Below are positions 57,528 to 64,000 of a DNA stretch of 64,000 nt, one piece after another. The position numbers and the translations under genes were made by a program. Position 1 is the first letter of the stretch; each line of letters begins with the position of its first letter. The DNA lies in assembly GCA_035556755.1 (NCBI GenBank), contig DATMEP010000047.1, forward strand, positions 3,515 to 67,514, in the 5' to 3' direction. This DNA comes from VRUE01 sp035556755 (lineage in GTDB: Bacteria; Actinomycetota; Thermoleophilia; Solirubrobacterales; 70-9). The notes under the pieces were generated by a model, which was not told the DNA's origin, made no database searches, and was given only the letters and a program-made list of their open reading frames with translations.

Positions 57528-58409
57528 GTGAAGGTCAAGCTCTGGGGCACGCGGGGGTCGGTCCCCTCCCCCGGCCCGGAGACGATCCGCTACGGCGGCA
57601 ACACCTCCTGCGTCGGCGTCACCCTCTCCGACGGCTCGCTGCTGGCGCTCGACGCCGGCACCGGCATCCGCAACCTCGGCCTCTCCCTGCCCGAGGAGCC
57701 GACCCGCCTCCACATCCTCCTCACCCACCTGCACCTCGACCACATCCAGGGGCTCGTCTTCTTCGCGCCCGCCTTCCGGCCGCAGACCGAGATCGTGATC
57801 TGGGGCCCTGCCTCGCCGGAGGCCTCGCTGCGCGACCGCATCGCCCGCTACATCTCGGCGCCGCTCTCCCCGGTCGAGGTGCGGGAGCTGCCCTGCGACG
57901 TCTCCTTCAAACACACGCCGGAGACCGAGTGGGAGATCGGCTCGGCGCGGATCCGCGCCGCCTCGGTCGCCCACCGCGGCCCGACCCTCGGCTACCGGAT
58001 CGACGACGGCGACACCTCCCTCGCCTACATCCCCGACCACGAGCCGGCGCTCGGCGCCGACCTCGAGGCGCTCGAGGAGGACTGGATCTCCGGCTTCGCG
58101 CTCGCCCGCGACGCCTCGATGCTGATCCACGACGGCCAGTACGCCGACGCCGAGTACCCCGACCACGTCGGCTGGGGACACTCCTCCCTCTCCCACGCCC
58201 TCTCCTTCGCCCGCCGCACGGGAGCCAAGCGGACCGTCCTCTTCCACCACGATCCGATGCACTCCGACGAGCGGCTCGACCAGCTCGGAACCGAAGCGCG
58301 CGAGCGCTGGACGGCCTTCGGTGGAGACGCGGGGGCGATCGAGCTTGGGGTCGAGGGGGGCGAGTACGAACCGCGAGCGGAGCCGCGCAGTCCGGCCCGA
58401 ATAGTCTGA
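57528..58409 (+). CDS. MBL-fold metallo-hydrolase
   Basis: A 293-residue metallo-beta-lactamase fold enzyme. The metal motif THLHLDHIQG (H-x-H-x-D-H, about 66-75) is complete. The start, VKLWGTRGSVPSPGPETIRYGGNTSCV, is that of a widespread group related to class II cyclic-nucleotide phosphodiesterases and PhnP. Further ligands fit in SVAHRGPTLGYRI, YIPDHEP and LFHHDPMHSD. Members are often fused to or encoded near PAS, GAF or receiver domains, and here the PAS gene is one base upstream. Substrate unknown. Confidence 0.85.
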   Translation: MKVKLWGTRGSVPSPGPETIRYGGNTSCVGVTLSDGSLLALDAGTGIRNLGLSLPEEPTRLHILLTHLHLDHIQGLVFFAPAFRPQTEIVIWGPASPEASLRDRIARYISAPLSPVEVRELPCDVSFKHTPETEWEIGSARIRAASVAHRGPTLGYRIDDGDTSLAYIPDHEPALGADLEALEEDWISGFALARDASMLIHDGQYADAEYPDHVGWGHSSLSHALSFARRTGAKRTVLFHHDPMHSDERLDQLGTEARERWTAFGGDAGAIELGVEGGEYEPRAEPRSPARIV

Positions 58410-58480
58410 GGTACTACTTTTGTCCTCAATCGGTACGATTAGGTTACTTTTCTCGTCCGATCTCGATAGTCTCCGCAAAG

Positions 58481-59098
58481 ATGTCTACCGCTCCGGGGAT
58501 CGACGCGGCGGCTGAGCGTTCGGACCTGGTCCGCGGTGCGCTCGCCATGGCCCGCGAGACCCACGCCGGCCAGGCCCGCCACACCGGAAGCGGCGAGATC
58601 CCCTTCCTCGATCATCCGCTGGCCGTCGCCGAGCGGCTCGCCGAGCGCGACTTCGGCGACGAGGTGCTCGCCGCGGGGCTCCTGCACGACGTGGTCGAGC
58701 ACGGCGACGTGGAGCCCTCCACGGTGCGCGAGCGCTTCGGCGACCCGGTCGCCGACCTGGTCGAGGCCCTGACGGAAGACCCGACGATCGAGCCCTACGA
58801 AATGCGCAAGGAAGAGCACCGCAACCGCGTCGCGGTGGAGGGCGCCGACGCCCGCGCGGTCTTCACGGCGGACAAGATCGCCAACGTCGAAGTGCTGCGT
58901 AAGGCCTACGCCCTGGAGGGCGAGGAGGTCGACGCGGAGCTGCCGGTCTCGCTGGACATGAAGATCTACGTCTGGGAGCTCGACCTGGAAATGCTCTTCA
59001 ACGAATCCCCCGGCGTGCCCCTGGTCGACCGCTTCGCCGACGAGATGACCGGCCTCTGGGGGCAGCGCGCCGCGGCGGCGCGTGCCTCTTCACCCTGA
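58481..59098 (+). CDS. HD-domain hydrolase, RelA/SpoT N-terminal-like
   Basis: 205 residues from ATG 58481 (TAGTCT 8 nt upstream, so probably leaderless). The chain starts with a helix pair ending in HAGQARHTGSGEIPFLDHPLAVAERLAE, then LAAGLLHDVVEHGDV, as in the HD hydrolase domain of RelA/SpoT and MESH1 small alarmone hydrolases, and later ADKIANVEVLRKAY. The usual H-D-x-x-E-D reads HDVVEH, so Glu is kept and the next Asp is His. A (p)ppGpp or nucleotide phosphohydrolase is likely. It overlaps the convergent DUF6328-like gene by 9 nt. Confidence 0.8.
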   Translation: MSTAPGIDAAAERSDLVRGALAMARETHAGQARHTGSGEIPFLDHPLAVAERLAERDFGDEVLAAGLLHDVVEHGDVEPSTVRERFGDPVADLVEALTEDPTIEPYEMRKEEHRNRVAVEGADARAVFTADKIANVEVLRKAYALEGEEVDAELPVSLDMKIYVWELDLEMLFNESPGVPLVDRFADEMTGLWGQRAAAARASSP

Positions 59099-59584
59099 GT
59101 CCTCAGGCTCCTCGTCCGACTGGATCCGGAGCCGCAACGGCAGCACACCCCAGAACAGGGCGAACATCGCCAGGGCCGCGGCACTGAAGACGATCGTCGC
59201 GGTGGTGTCGAAAAGAACGTCGGTGATAAGCATGATCGCGCCGGTCATCGCCAGCGCGAGCATTCCCATGCCGGCGATCGCCAGGCGGTTGGCGACGAAG
59301 ACGAGGTGCCGCTTCTGCTGGCGGCGAAAGGTCATCCGGTGGTAGGCGGTCGGGGAGATCAGCAGCGCCGCCGAGATCGCCGTGAAGAGCAGGGTGAGGA
59401 AATAGACCTTCTCCTGGAAGGCCGTTATTTCTTTGAAGCCGTTCTGGAACGGGACCGCGAGCAGGAAGGCGAAGAGAACCTGGACGCCGGGCAGGGCGAC
59501 CCGCAGCTCCTGCAGCAGCTCGTTCAGGTTGCGGTCGAGTCGTTCCCCCTCGCTCTCTTCCCTCCCCGACGAGCGGTCTGCCAT
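59090..59584 (-). CDS. DUF6328-like four-helix membrane protein
   Basis: 164 residues from ATG 59584. A charged, basic and acidic head (1-25) leads to ELLQELRVALPGVQVLFAFLLAVPF, FFLTLLFTA-type helices (four in all, near 35-60, 68-92, 105-130 and 135-155), and the motif ISPTAYHRMTFRRQQK between helices two and three. This matches the DUF6328 family of actinobacterial membrane proteins of unknown function. TATCGT precedes the ATG by 6 nt. Confidence 0.75.
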   Translation of the reverse strand: MADRSSGREESEGERLDRNLNELLQELRVALPGVQVLFAFLLAVPFQNGFKEITAFQEKVYFLTLLFTAISAALLISPTAYHRMTFRRQQKRHLVFVANRLAIAGMGMLALAMTGAIMLITDVLFDTTATIVFSAAALAMFALFWGVLPLRLRIQSDEEPEDSG

Positions 59585-59624
59585 GGCAGCACGATAGGGC
59601 AAGGGCTCGACATAGGATCGAGCG

Positions 59625-60296
59625 ATGGGTCGCGTGGCGGTGGTTCTCGGCAGCAGCGTCGTAGCCCTCGGCGGCGAGGAGATCGCCGCGGCCTGCGGGC
59701 GCCACGGCGCCGTCGTCCTGCAGCGCCACGGTGCCGACGCCTACCGCCTCCCCCACCTGATCGACCACGAGGCCAACCTCCGCTCGCTGCTGGAGGCGGG
59801 CTGCGATCGCGCGCTCGCGATCGGCTCTGTCGGCTCGCTGAAACCCGAGCTGGGAGTCGGCAGCCTGATCTGCCCCGACGACTTCATCGCCCTGCAGACG
59901 CTGGTCACCGCCTTCGACGACGCCCGCGCCCACACGACGCCCGGCTTCGACCATGGCTGGCGATGCGAGGTCCTCGCCGCCTGGGAGGCGAGCGGCGCCG
60001 GGGCGCTCCGCGACGGCGGCGTCTACTGGCAAGCGAACGGCCCTCGTTTCGAGACCCCTGCCGAGGTCCGCCTGATCGCCGCCCACGCCGACCTGGTCGG
60101 GATGACGCTGGCGACGGAGTGCGTCGTCGCCGGCGAGCTGGGGCTGCCCTACGCGGCGGTCTGCATGGTCGACAACCTGGCGAACGGAATCGAGACGCAG
60201 CCACTCAGGCCCGAGGAGCTGGAGCGCGACCGTGCGGCGAACGCCGGCCGGCTTCGCGACGCGCTCGACGCCGCCCTGCCGGAGCTGATCGGGTGA
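59625..60296 (+). CDS. Methylthioadenosine/purine nucleoside phosphorylase
   Basis: A 223-residue PNP/MTAP-fold phosphorylase. Landmarks are VVLQRHGADAYRLPHLIDHEANLRSLLEAG (purine-site region), AIGSVGSLKPELGVGSLICPDD, DGGVYWQANGPRFETPAEVRLIAAHADLVGMTLATE, and VDNLANGI. It is on the short side for MTAP (usually 260-290) because the N-terminal part is brief. The likely reaction is phosphorolysis of 5'-methylthioadenosine to adenine and methylthioribose 1-phosphate. The next gene starts inside its stop (GTGA), so the two act together in MTA salvage. Confidence 0.85.
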   Translation: MGRVAVVLGSSVVALGGEEIAAACGRHGAVVLQRHGADAYRLPHLIDHEANLRSLLEAGCDRALAIGSVGSLKPELGVGSLICPDDFIALQTLVTAFDDARAHTTPGFDHGWRCEVLAAWEASGAGALRDGGVYWQANGPRFETPAEVRLIAAHADLVGMTLATECVVAGELGLPYAAVCMVDNLANGIETQPLRPEELERDRAANAGRLRDALDAALPELIG

Positions 60297-61543
60297 GTGA
60301 CCTGGCGGTCGTCGGCGCCGTGCTCGACGGTGAGACGGTCGGCGTGCGCTGTGAGAACGGCATCATCGCGGCAATCGGCGCCGACGTGGTGGCCGAGCCT
60401 GGCGACGAGACGATCGACGCGGCCGGCGCGCCGCTGGTCCCCGCACTCCTCAACGGCCACACCCACGCTGCGATGACCCTCTTCCGCGGCTACGGCGGTG
60501 ACCTGCCGCTGCTGCGGTGGCTGCGCGAGATCGTCTGGCCGGTCGAGGAGAAGCTCGAGGCCGAGGACGTCTACTGGGGGACGCGGCTGGCCTGCTTGGA
60601 GATGATCCGCACCGGCACCGCCCGCTTCTGGGACATGTACTGGCAGCCGGCGGCGACCGCCCAGGCCGTGGTGGACGCCGGCCTGCGGGCGACGATTGGG
60701 GGGCCACTCTTCGACCTTCGAGGCGGGACCGCCGAGATGCAGGCGGGGGCGCTGCGAAGCCTAGACGAGCTGGAGCAGTTCGATCCGGCAATCGAGCGGG
60801 CGCTGGCACCCCACTCGATCTACGCGGTCAGCGAAGAGTTGCTGCGCTGGACCGCCGAGCAGGCGGCGGAGCGGGGCCTGCCTGTCCACATCCACCTCTC
60901 CGAGACCGAGGGCGAGGTGGCTGACTGCGTCGAGGCGCATGGTGTGCGACCGGCTGCCTACCTCGACCGGCTCGGCCTGCTCGGCGAGCGGACGCTGCTC
61001 GCCCACGGCGTCTGGCTCGACCGCGAGGAGCTGGAGCTGATCGCGGCGCGCGGCTGCGCCGTCGTCACCAACCCGGTCGCCAACATGAAGCTGGCCGTCG
61101 GCGGCGTCTTCCCCTACCCGCAGGCCCGTGAGGCAGGCGTCGCGGTCGGGCTCGGCACCGACGGCGCCGGCTCCAACGACTCGCTCGACCTCCTCGCCGA
61201 CCTGAAGGCGTTCGCGCTGATCCAGCGTCACGCCACCGGCGACCCGACCGTGCTGCCCGTCGCCGAGGCGCTGGAGATCGCGACCGGCGGCCGCGCCCCG
61301 CTGCTCGGGGTCGGTACGCCACTGGCGGCCGGCGCACCGGCCGACTTCCTCCTCCTTCGCCGCGACGCCTATGAGATCGGGCTCGGCGACCTCGTCTCCG
61401 ATCTCGTCTACGCCGCCAGCGGCTCGGTCGTCGACACCACCGTCGTCGCCGGCCGGGTGCTGATGCGGGGCGGCGCCGTCGACGGCGCCGAGGAGGTAAT
61501 CGCTCAGGCCGCCGCGCGGGCGCGGCGACTCGGGATCGACTGA
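60293..61543 (+). CDS. Methylthioadenosine/S-adenosylhomocysteine deaminase-like amidohydrolase
   Basis: 416 residues from GTG 60293. An amidohydrolase barrel: metal motif NGHTHAAMTLFRGYGGDLPLLRWL, LACLEMIRTGTARFWDMYW, HIHLSETEGEVADC, LLAHGVWLD, and GLGTDGAGSNDSLDLLADLK. These features mark the MtaD/SsnA group that deaminates 5'-methylthioadenosine, S-adenosylhomocysteine or guanine-like bases. It overlaps the phosphorylase stop by 4 nt, which supports an MTA/SAH recycling pair. Its last 40 nt overlap the convergent MFS gene. Confidence 0.9.
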   Translation: MSDLAVVGAVLDGETVGVRCENGIIAAIGADVVAEPGDETIDAAGAPLVPALLNGHTHAAMTLFRGYGGDLPLLRWLREIVWPVEEKLEAEDVYWGTRLACLEMIRTGTARFWDMYWQPAATAQAVVDAGLRATIGGPLFDLRGGTAEMQAGALRSLDELEQFDPAIERALAPHSIYAVSEELLRWTAEQAAERGLPVHIHLSETEGEVADCVEAHGVRPAAYLDRLGLLGERTLLAHGVWLDREELELIAARGCAVVTNPVANMKLAVGGVFPYPQAREAGVAVGLGTDGAGSNDSLDLLADLKAFALIQRHATGDPTVLPVAEALEIATGGRAPLLGVGTPLAAGAPADFLLLRRDAYEIGLGDLVSDLVYAASGSVVDTTVVAGRVLMRGGAVDGAEEVIAQAAARARRLGID

Positions 61544-62751
61544 GCGCCGGCACGCCTGACGAGAGTGAGTTGGGCCGCCGCGGCTGCGGCGAGGCCAGCG
61601 GAGGCGGCGAGAAGCAGCGCGACGCGGGGGTCGTATGCCTCGGCGAGCCAGCCGGTGAGCGGGGCACCGATCGGGGTCGAACCGAGGAAGACGACCGAGT
61701 AGAGGGCCATCACCCGGCCCCGCATCTCGGGCTCGACCGAGAGCTGCAACGAGGAGTTGATCGCCGCCCCGAAGGTGACGGCGGAGGCTCCGAGGAGGGC
61801 GACGACCGGCACCTCGAGGACGAGGCTCGGCATCAGGGCCGCCAGCGCACCGAGGACGCCGAAGGCGAGGGCGGCGCCGGTGATCAGGCGAGCGTCGGTG
61901 CGGCCGTGAGCGCCGGTGGCGAGAGCGCCGACCACCGAGCCCGCACCCATCGCGCCGACCAGGACCGCATAGGTAGACGCACCCCCGTCGAAGCTGAAGC
62001 GCGCCAGCAGCGGCAGGATCACCTGGAAGTTGAAGCCGAAGGTGCCGACCAGTGCCATCAGCGCCAGCGGCACCGCCAGCTCCGGCGTGCGCCGGACGTA
62101 GCGCAGGGCGGCGCGGATCGCTCCCCGCTCGCGGGCGGCTCGCGGCGGCGTCTGCAGCTGCGCCGGCTCCATCCGCCAGAGGGCGAAGACCATCGCCGCG
62201 AAGGTGAGGACGTTGAGGGCGAAGCAGGTCGCGACGCCGACGAGCGCGATCAGGACGGCCGCGATCGCCGGCCCGATCAGCCGCGAGGCGTGGATCAGGA
62301 CCGTGTTGAGACTGACCGCGTTGACGACTCGCTCCGGGCCGACCATCTCGATCGCGAAGCTCTGCCTGGTCGGGTTGTCGACCGCGTTGACCATGCCGCG
62401 GACGAAGACCAGCGCGAAGACGATCGCGGGAGTGACCGCGCCGCTGGCCGTGACCGTGAAGAGCGCGATCGCCGGCAGCGCCATCAGCGCCTGGGTCACC
62501 ATCAGCAGGCGCCGCTTTGGAAACCTATCGGCGAGCACCCCGCCCCAGGCGCCGAAGAGGAGGATCGGCAGGAACTGCAGCGCCGTGGTCATCCCGACCG
62601 CGACGCCGCTGCCGGTCAGCTCGAGGATCAACCAGACCTCGGCGACCATCTGCATCCAGTTGCCGGAGACCGAGACGATCTGCCCCGCGAAGTAGCGGCG
62701 GTAGTTGGGGACCGAAAGCGAGTCGAAGCTGCGCCTGATCGCGGCGCTCAC
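61504..62751 (-). CDS. MFS transporter (DHA3/EntS-like)
   Basis: A 415-residue transporter with about 12 hydrophobic segments. The start FDSLSVPNYRRYFAGQIVSVSGNWMQMVAEVWLILELTGSG and the loop GAWGGVLADRFPKRRLLMVTQ are typical of the DHA3 drug or siderophore exporter group (motif A-like G-x-x-x-D-R-x-x-R/K). NPTRQSFAIEMVGPERVVNAVSLN is another family landmark. Its start overlaps the marR gene by 4 nt, so an exporter controlled by its own MarR repressor is likely. The last codons overlap the convergent amidohydrolase gene. Confidence 0.9.
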   Translation of the reverse strand: MSAAIRRSFDSLSVPNYRRYFAGQIVSVSGNWMQMVAEVWLILELTGSGVAVGMTTALQFLPILLFGAWGGVLADRFPKRRLLMVTQALMALPAIALFTVTASGAVTPAIVFALVFVRGMVNAVDNPTRQSFAIEMVGPERVVNAVSLNTVLIHASRLIGPAIAAVLIALVGVATCFALNVLTFAAMVFALWRMEPAQLQTPPRAARERGAIRAALRYVRRTPELAVPLALMALVGTFGFNFQVILPLLARFSFDGGASTYAVLVGAMGAGSVVGALATGAHGRTDARLITGAALAFGVLGALAALMPSLVLEVPVVALLGASAVTFGAAINSSLQLSVEPEMRGRVMALYSVVFLGSTPIGAPLTGWLAEAYDPRVALLLAASAGLAAAAAAQLTLVRRAGAQSIPSRRARAAA

Positions 62752-63245
62752 GGGCGCACCCGCCGCCCGCCTCCGAACGGTGCCTCCAGGATCTCCTCGA
62801 GGATCGCGGCGGCTCGCTCAAGCGCTTCGACGTCCTCTACCGGCAGATCCCGCATGCGCCGCGCCAGGTAGGCGTTCTTGCGGCCGCGCAGGCGGCGCAG
62901 TCGCTCGCGCCCGGCAGCGCTGACGCTGACCAGGGCGCTGCGACCGTCGTCGGGATCGGGCGCGCGATCGACCAGGCCCGCCTCGCTGAGCACACGCAGC
63001 GTGCGCGTCGCGGTCGGCCGCTTCACCCGCTCGATCTCGGCCAGCTCGCTCGGCGTCAGCGGCCCGTGCCGCTCCACCGTCGCCAGCGCCGCGGCCGCGG
63101 TCGGGGAAAGCTCGGTGCCACCAGCCCCGGCTGCCTCCTGGCGCATGCGACGCGCCGTCCGCACGATCGCCAGCCGCAGCCGAGCGGCCGAGTCGGTGAG
63201 CGACTCAGCCGTGGTCGTGTTCATATCTCGATCTGCTCCGGTCAT
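62748..63245 (-). CDS. MarR-family regulator
   Basis: 165 residues. Winged helix: LSPTAAAALATVERHGPLTPSELAEIERVKRPTATRTLRVLSEAGLVDRAPDPDDGRSALVSVSAAG, with the wing D-P-D-D-G-R-S typical of MarR. Long helices on both sides form the dimer interface. It is the first gene of a two-gene unit with the MFS exporter (4-nt overlap). The palindrome TAGTTT-AGC-AAACTA 19 nt before its ATG overlaps A+T-rich promoter sequence and is a strong candidate operator for self-repression released by a drug-like ligand. Confidence 0.9.
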   Translation of the reverse strand: MTGADRDMNTTTAESLTDSAARLRLAIVRTARRMRQEAAGAGGTELSPTAAAALATVERHGPLTPSELAEIERVKRPTATRTLRVLSEAGLVDRAPDPDDGRSALVSVSAAGRERLRRLRGRKNAYLARRMRDLPVEDVEALERAAAILEEILEAPFGGGRRVRP

Positions 63246-63263
63246 TTGATTAGCCTCGGTAAT

Positions 63264-63278
63264 TAGTTTAGCAAACTA
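63264..63278. promoter_or_regulatory. Candidate MarR operator
   Basis: Perfect arms TAGTTT and AAACTA around AGC, within the A+T-rich promoter zone of the marR-MFS unit. On the minus strand the right-hand bases read TAAACT and TAATTA, which could be the -10 box, so binding would block transcription. Confidence 0.55.
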
Positions 63279-63280
63279 CT

Positions 63281-63327
63281 TTCCGGTGCGCCTTATCCGT
63301 ACAGGGGACGGATAAGGCGCACCGGAA
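63281..63327. repeat. Perfect 20-bp inverted repeat with 7-nt loop
   Basis: The left arm TTCCGGTGCGCCTTATCCGT (63281-63300) is perfectly complementary to 63308-63327. The loop is ACAGGGG. It starts 2 nt after the MarR operator and ends 49 nt before the channel gene. No T-run follows on either strand and no target-site duplication flanks it. It may be a structured RNA, an unusual terminator or a small mobile-element relic. Confidence 0.7.
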
Positions 63328-63376
63328 GCGATGGAGCGCGGTAGGCAACCGGCTTGCGGCGTCGAATCAGACCGGG

Positions 63377-64000
63377 GTGAGCACTGAGCAGTCGGAGATG
63401 CCGGTCGCCTACGCGCCGGGAATGGACGCGCGCAGCACACGGGTCGAGGAAGCGCTCAACGTGCCGGTGATGATCGCGGCGGCGCTGACCCTGCCGATGG
63501 TGGCGATCACCGAGGCGCACCCGGGCGGCCTGCTCGAGGACGTCGCCGGGGTCCTCAACTGGGTCACCTGGAGCGCCTTCGTGATCGAGCTGGCCGTGAT
63601 GCTGTCGGTCGTGCCGGACCGGCGCGCCTGGCTGCGCCGCAACCCGCTCGACCTGATCCTCGTCGTCGTCACCCCACCGGTCCTGCCCCCCGGCCTGCAG
63701 GGCCTGCGCGTCCTGCGCCTACTGCGGCTGCTGGGACTGCGGCCCCTCACCCGACTCACCCGCAGGCTCTTCTCGCTGCAGGGACTGCACTACGCGGCGA
63801 TGCTCTCGGTGCTGACCGCGATCGGCGGCGGCGCCCTCTTCGTCGCGCTAGAGAGCGAGAACCAGCACCTCACCACCTGGGAAGGCATCTACTGGGCGGT
63901 GACGACGATGACGACGCTCAACTCGACCATCGTCCCGAGCACCACCGGCAGCGAGATCCTCTCCGCCTTCATCCTGCTCGTCGGCATCGCCTTCGTCGCC
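63377..64000 (+). CDS. Potassium-channel-like membrane protein with altered filter (5' part)
   Basis: At least 208 residues, cut by the window end. I start at GTG 63377; ATG 63398 or 63422 are possible. A first helix (VPVMIAAALTLPMVAI) and a second (VTWSAFVIELAVMLSVV) precede a voltage-sensor-like Arg/Leu stretch (LRVLRLLRLLGLRPLTRLTRRL). Then comes a pore unit: helix YAAMLSVLTAIGGGALFVAL, pore segment WEGIYWAVTTMTTLNSTIVPSTTGSEI and the last helix. Where K+ channels have T-V-G-Y-G-D this one reads T-L-N-S-T-I, so potassium selectivity as known is not expected. Confidence 0.75.
   Translation, partial: MSTEQSEMPVAYAPGMDARSTRVEEALNVPVMIAAALTLPMVAITEAHPGGLLEDVAGVLNWVTWSAFVIELAVMLSVVPDRRAWLRRNPLDLILVVVTPPVLPPGLQGLRVLRLLRLLGLRPLTRLTRRLFSLQGLHYAAMLSVLTAIGGGALFVALESENQHLTTWEGIYWAVTTMTTLNSTIVPSTTGSEILSAFILLVGIAFVA

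Noticed and set aside
1..64000. CRISPR array, insertion sequence or prophage
   Set aside because: No regularly spaced repeats, transposase, integrase or phage structural proteins were seen. Repeats present are gene paralogues or local inverted repeats.

Overview
The window reads as chromosome of a high-GC actinobacterium. Class Thermoleophilia (Solirubrobacterales-like) is my inference, from the F420-type LLM oxidoreductases, the ergothioneine genes, and especially the very large secreted proteins with NHL propellers and two-Cys basic tails. No phage, IS element, CRISPR array, rRNA or tRNA was recognised. Genes are dense. Many starts lack a Shine-Dalgarno site and carry a -10-like hexamer 7-10 nt before the start codon, so leaderless mRNAs look common.

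Layout. 202-5055 (minus): type IV pilus operon (Cys-free thioredoxin-like membrane protein, pilB, pilT, pilC). 5198-8986: a double winged-helix regulator, a secreted protein, an M28-like lipoprotein and a YihY/BrkB protein. 8994-10216: primary sigma factor behind a near-consensus promoter, an operator-like inverted repeat and an intrinsic terminator placed in its leader. 10286-11929: small lipoprotein and a second PilT. 11926-18497: two overlapping genes for giant secreted proteins. 18636-20439: two related small secreted proteins and a third copy reduced to its signal peptide. 20468-23276: methyltransferase and two more double winged-helix regulators. 23349-31469: CtpE-like P-type ATPase, F420 oxidoreductase, pntAA-pntAB-pntB, a pilin-signal protein and an SDR. 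31544-39407: egtB-egtD, two orphan HipA kinases, two sister lipoproteins, an F420 oxidoreductase and glpX. 39411-42814: hotdog thioesterase, enoyl-CoA hydratase, thiolase and small proteins. 42941-45395: secreted protein and PucR-type regulator. 45408-53326: second copy of the giant secreted pair. 53496-56266: four TetR regulators in two divergent pairs. 56272-61543: PlsC, PAS + MBL hydrolase, HD hydrolase, DUF6328-like membrane protein, and MTA phosphorylase with an amidohydrolase. 61504-64000: MFS-MarR pair and the 5' part of an ion channel with a non-canonical filter.

How it fits together. Housekeeping functions are pilus assembly, NADPH supply (transhydrogenase), gluconeogenesis (GlpX), ergothioneine synthesis, acyl-CoA metabolism and methylthioadenosine recycling. 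The most unusual content is the twice-present, translationally overlapping pair of giant exported proteins. Repeated local duplication is a theme: hipA, lipoproteins, TetR, double winged-helix regulators and secreted proteins all occur in related copies.
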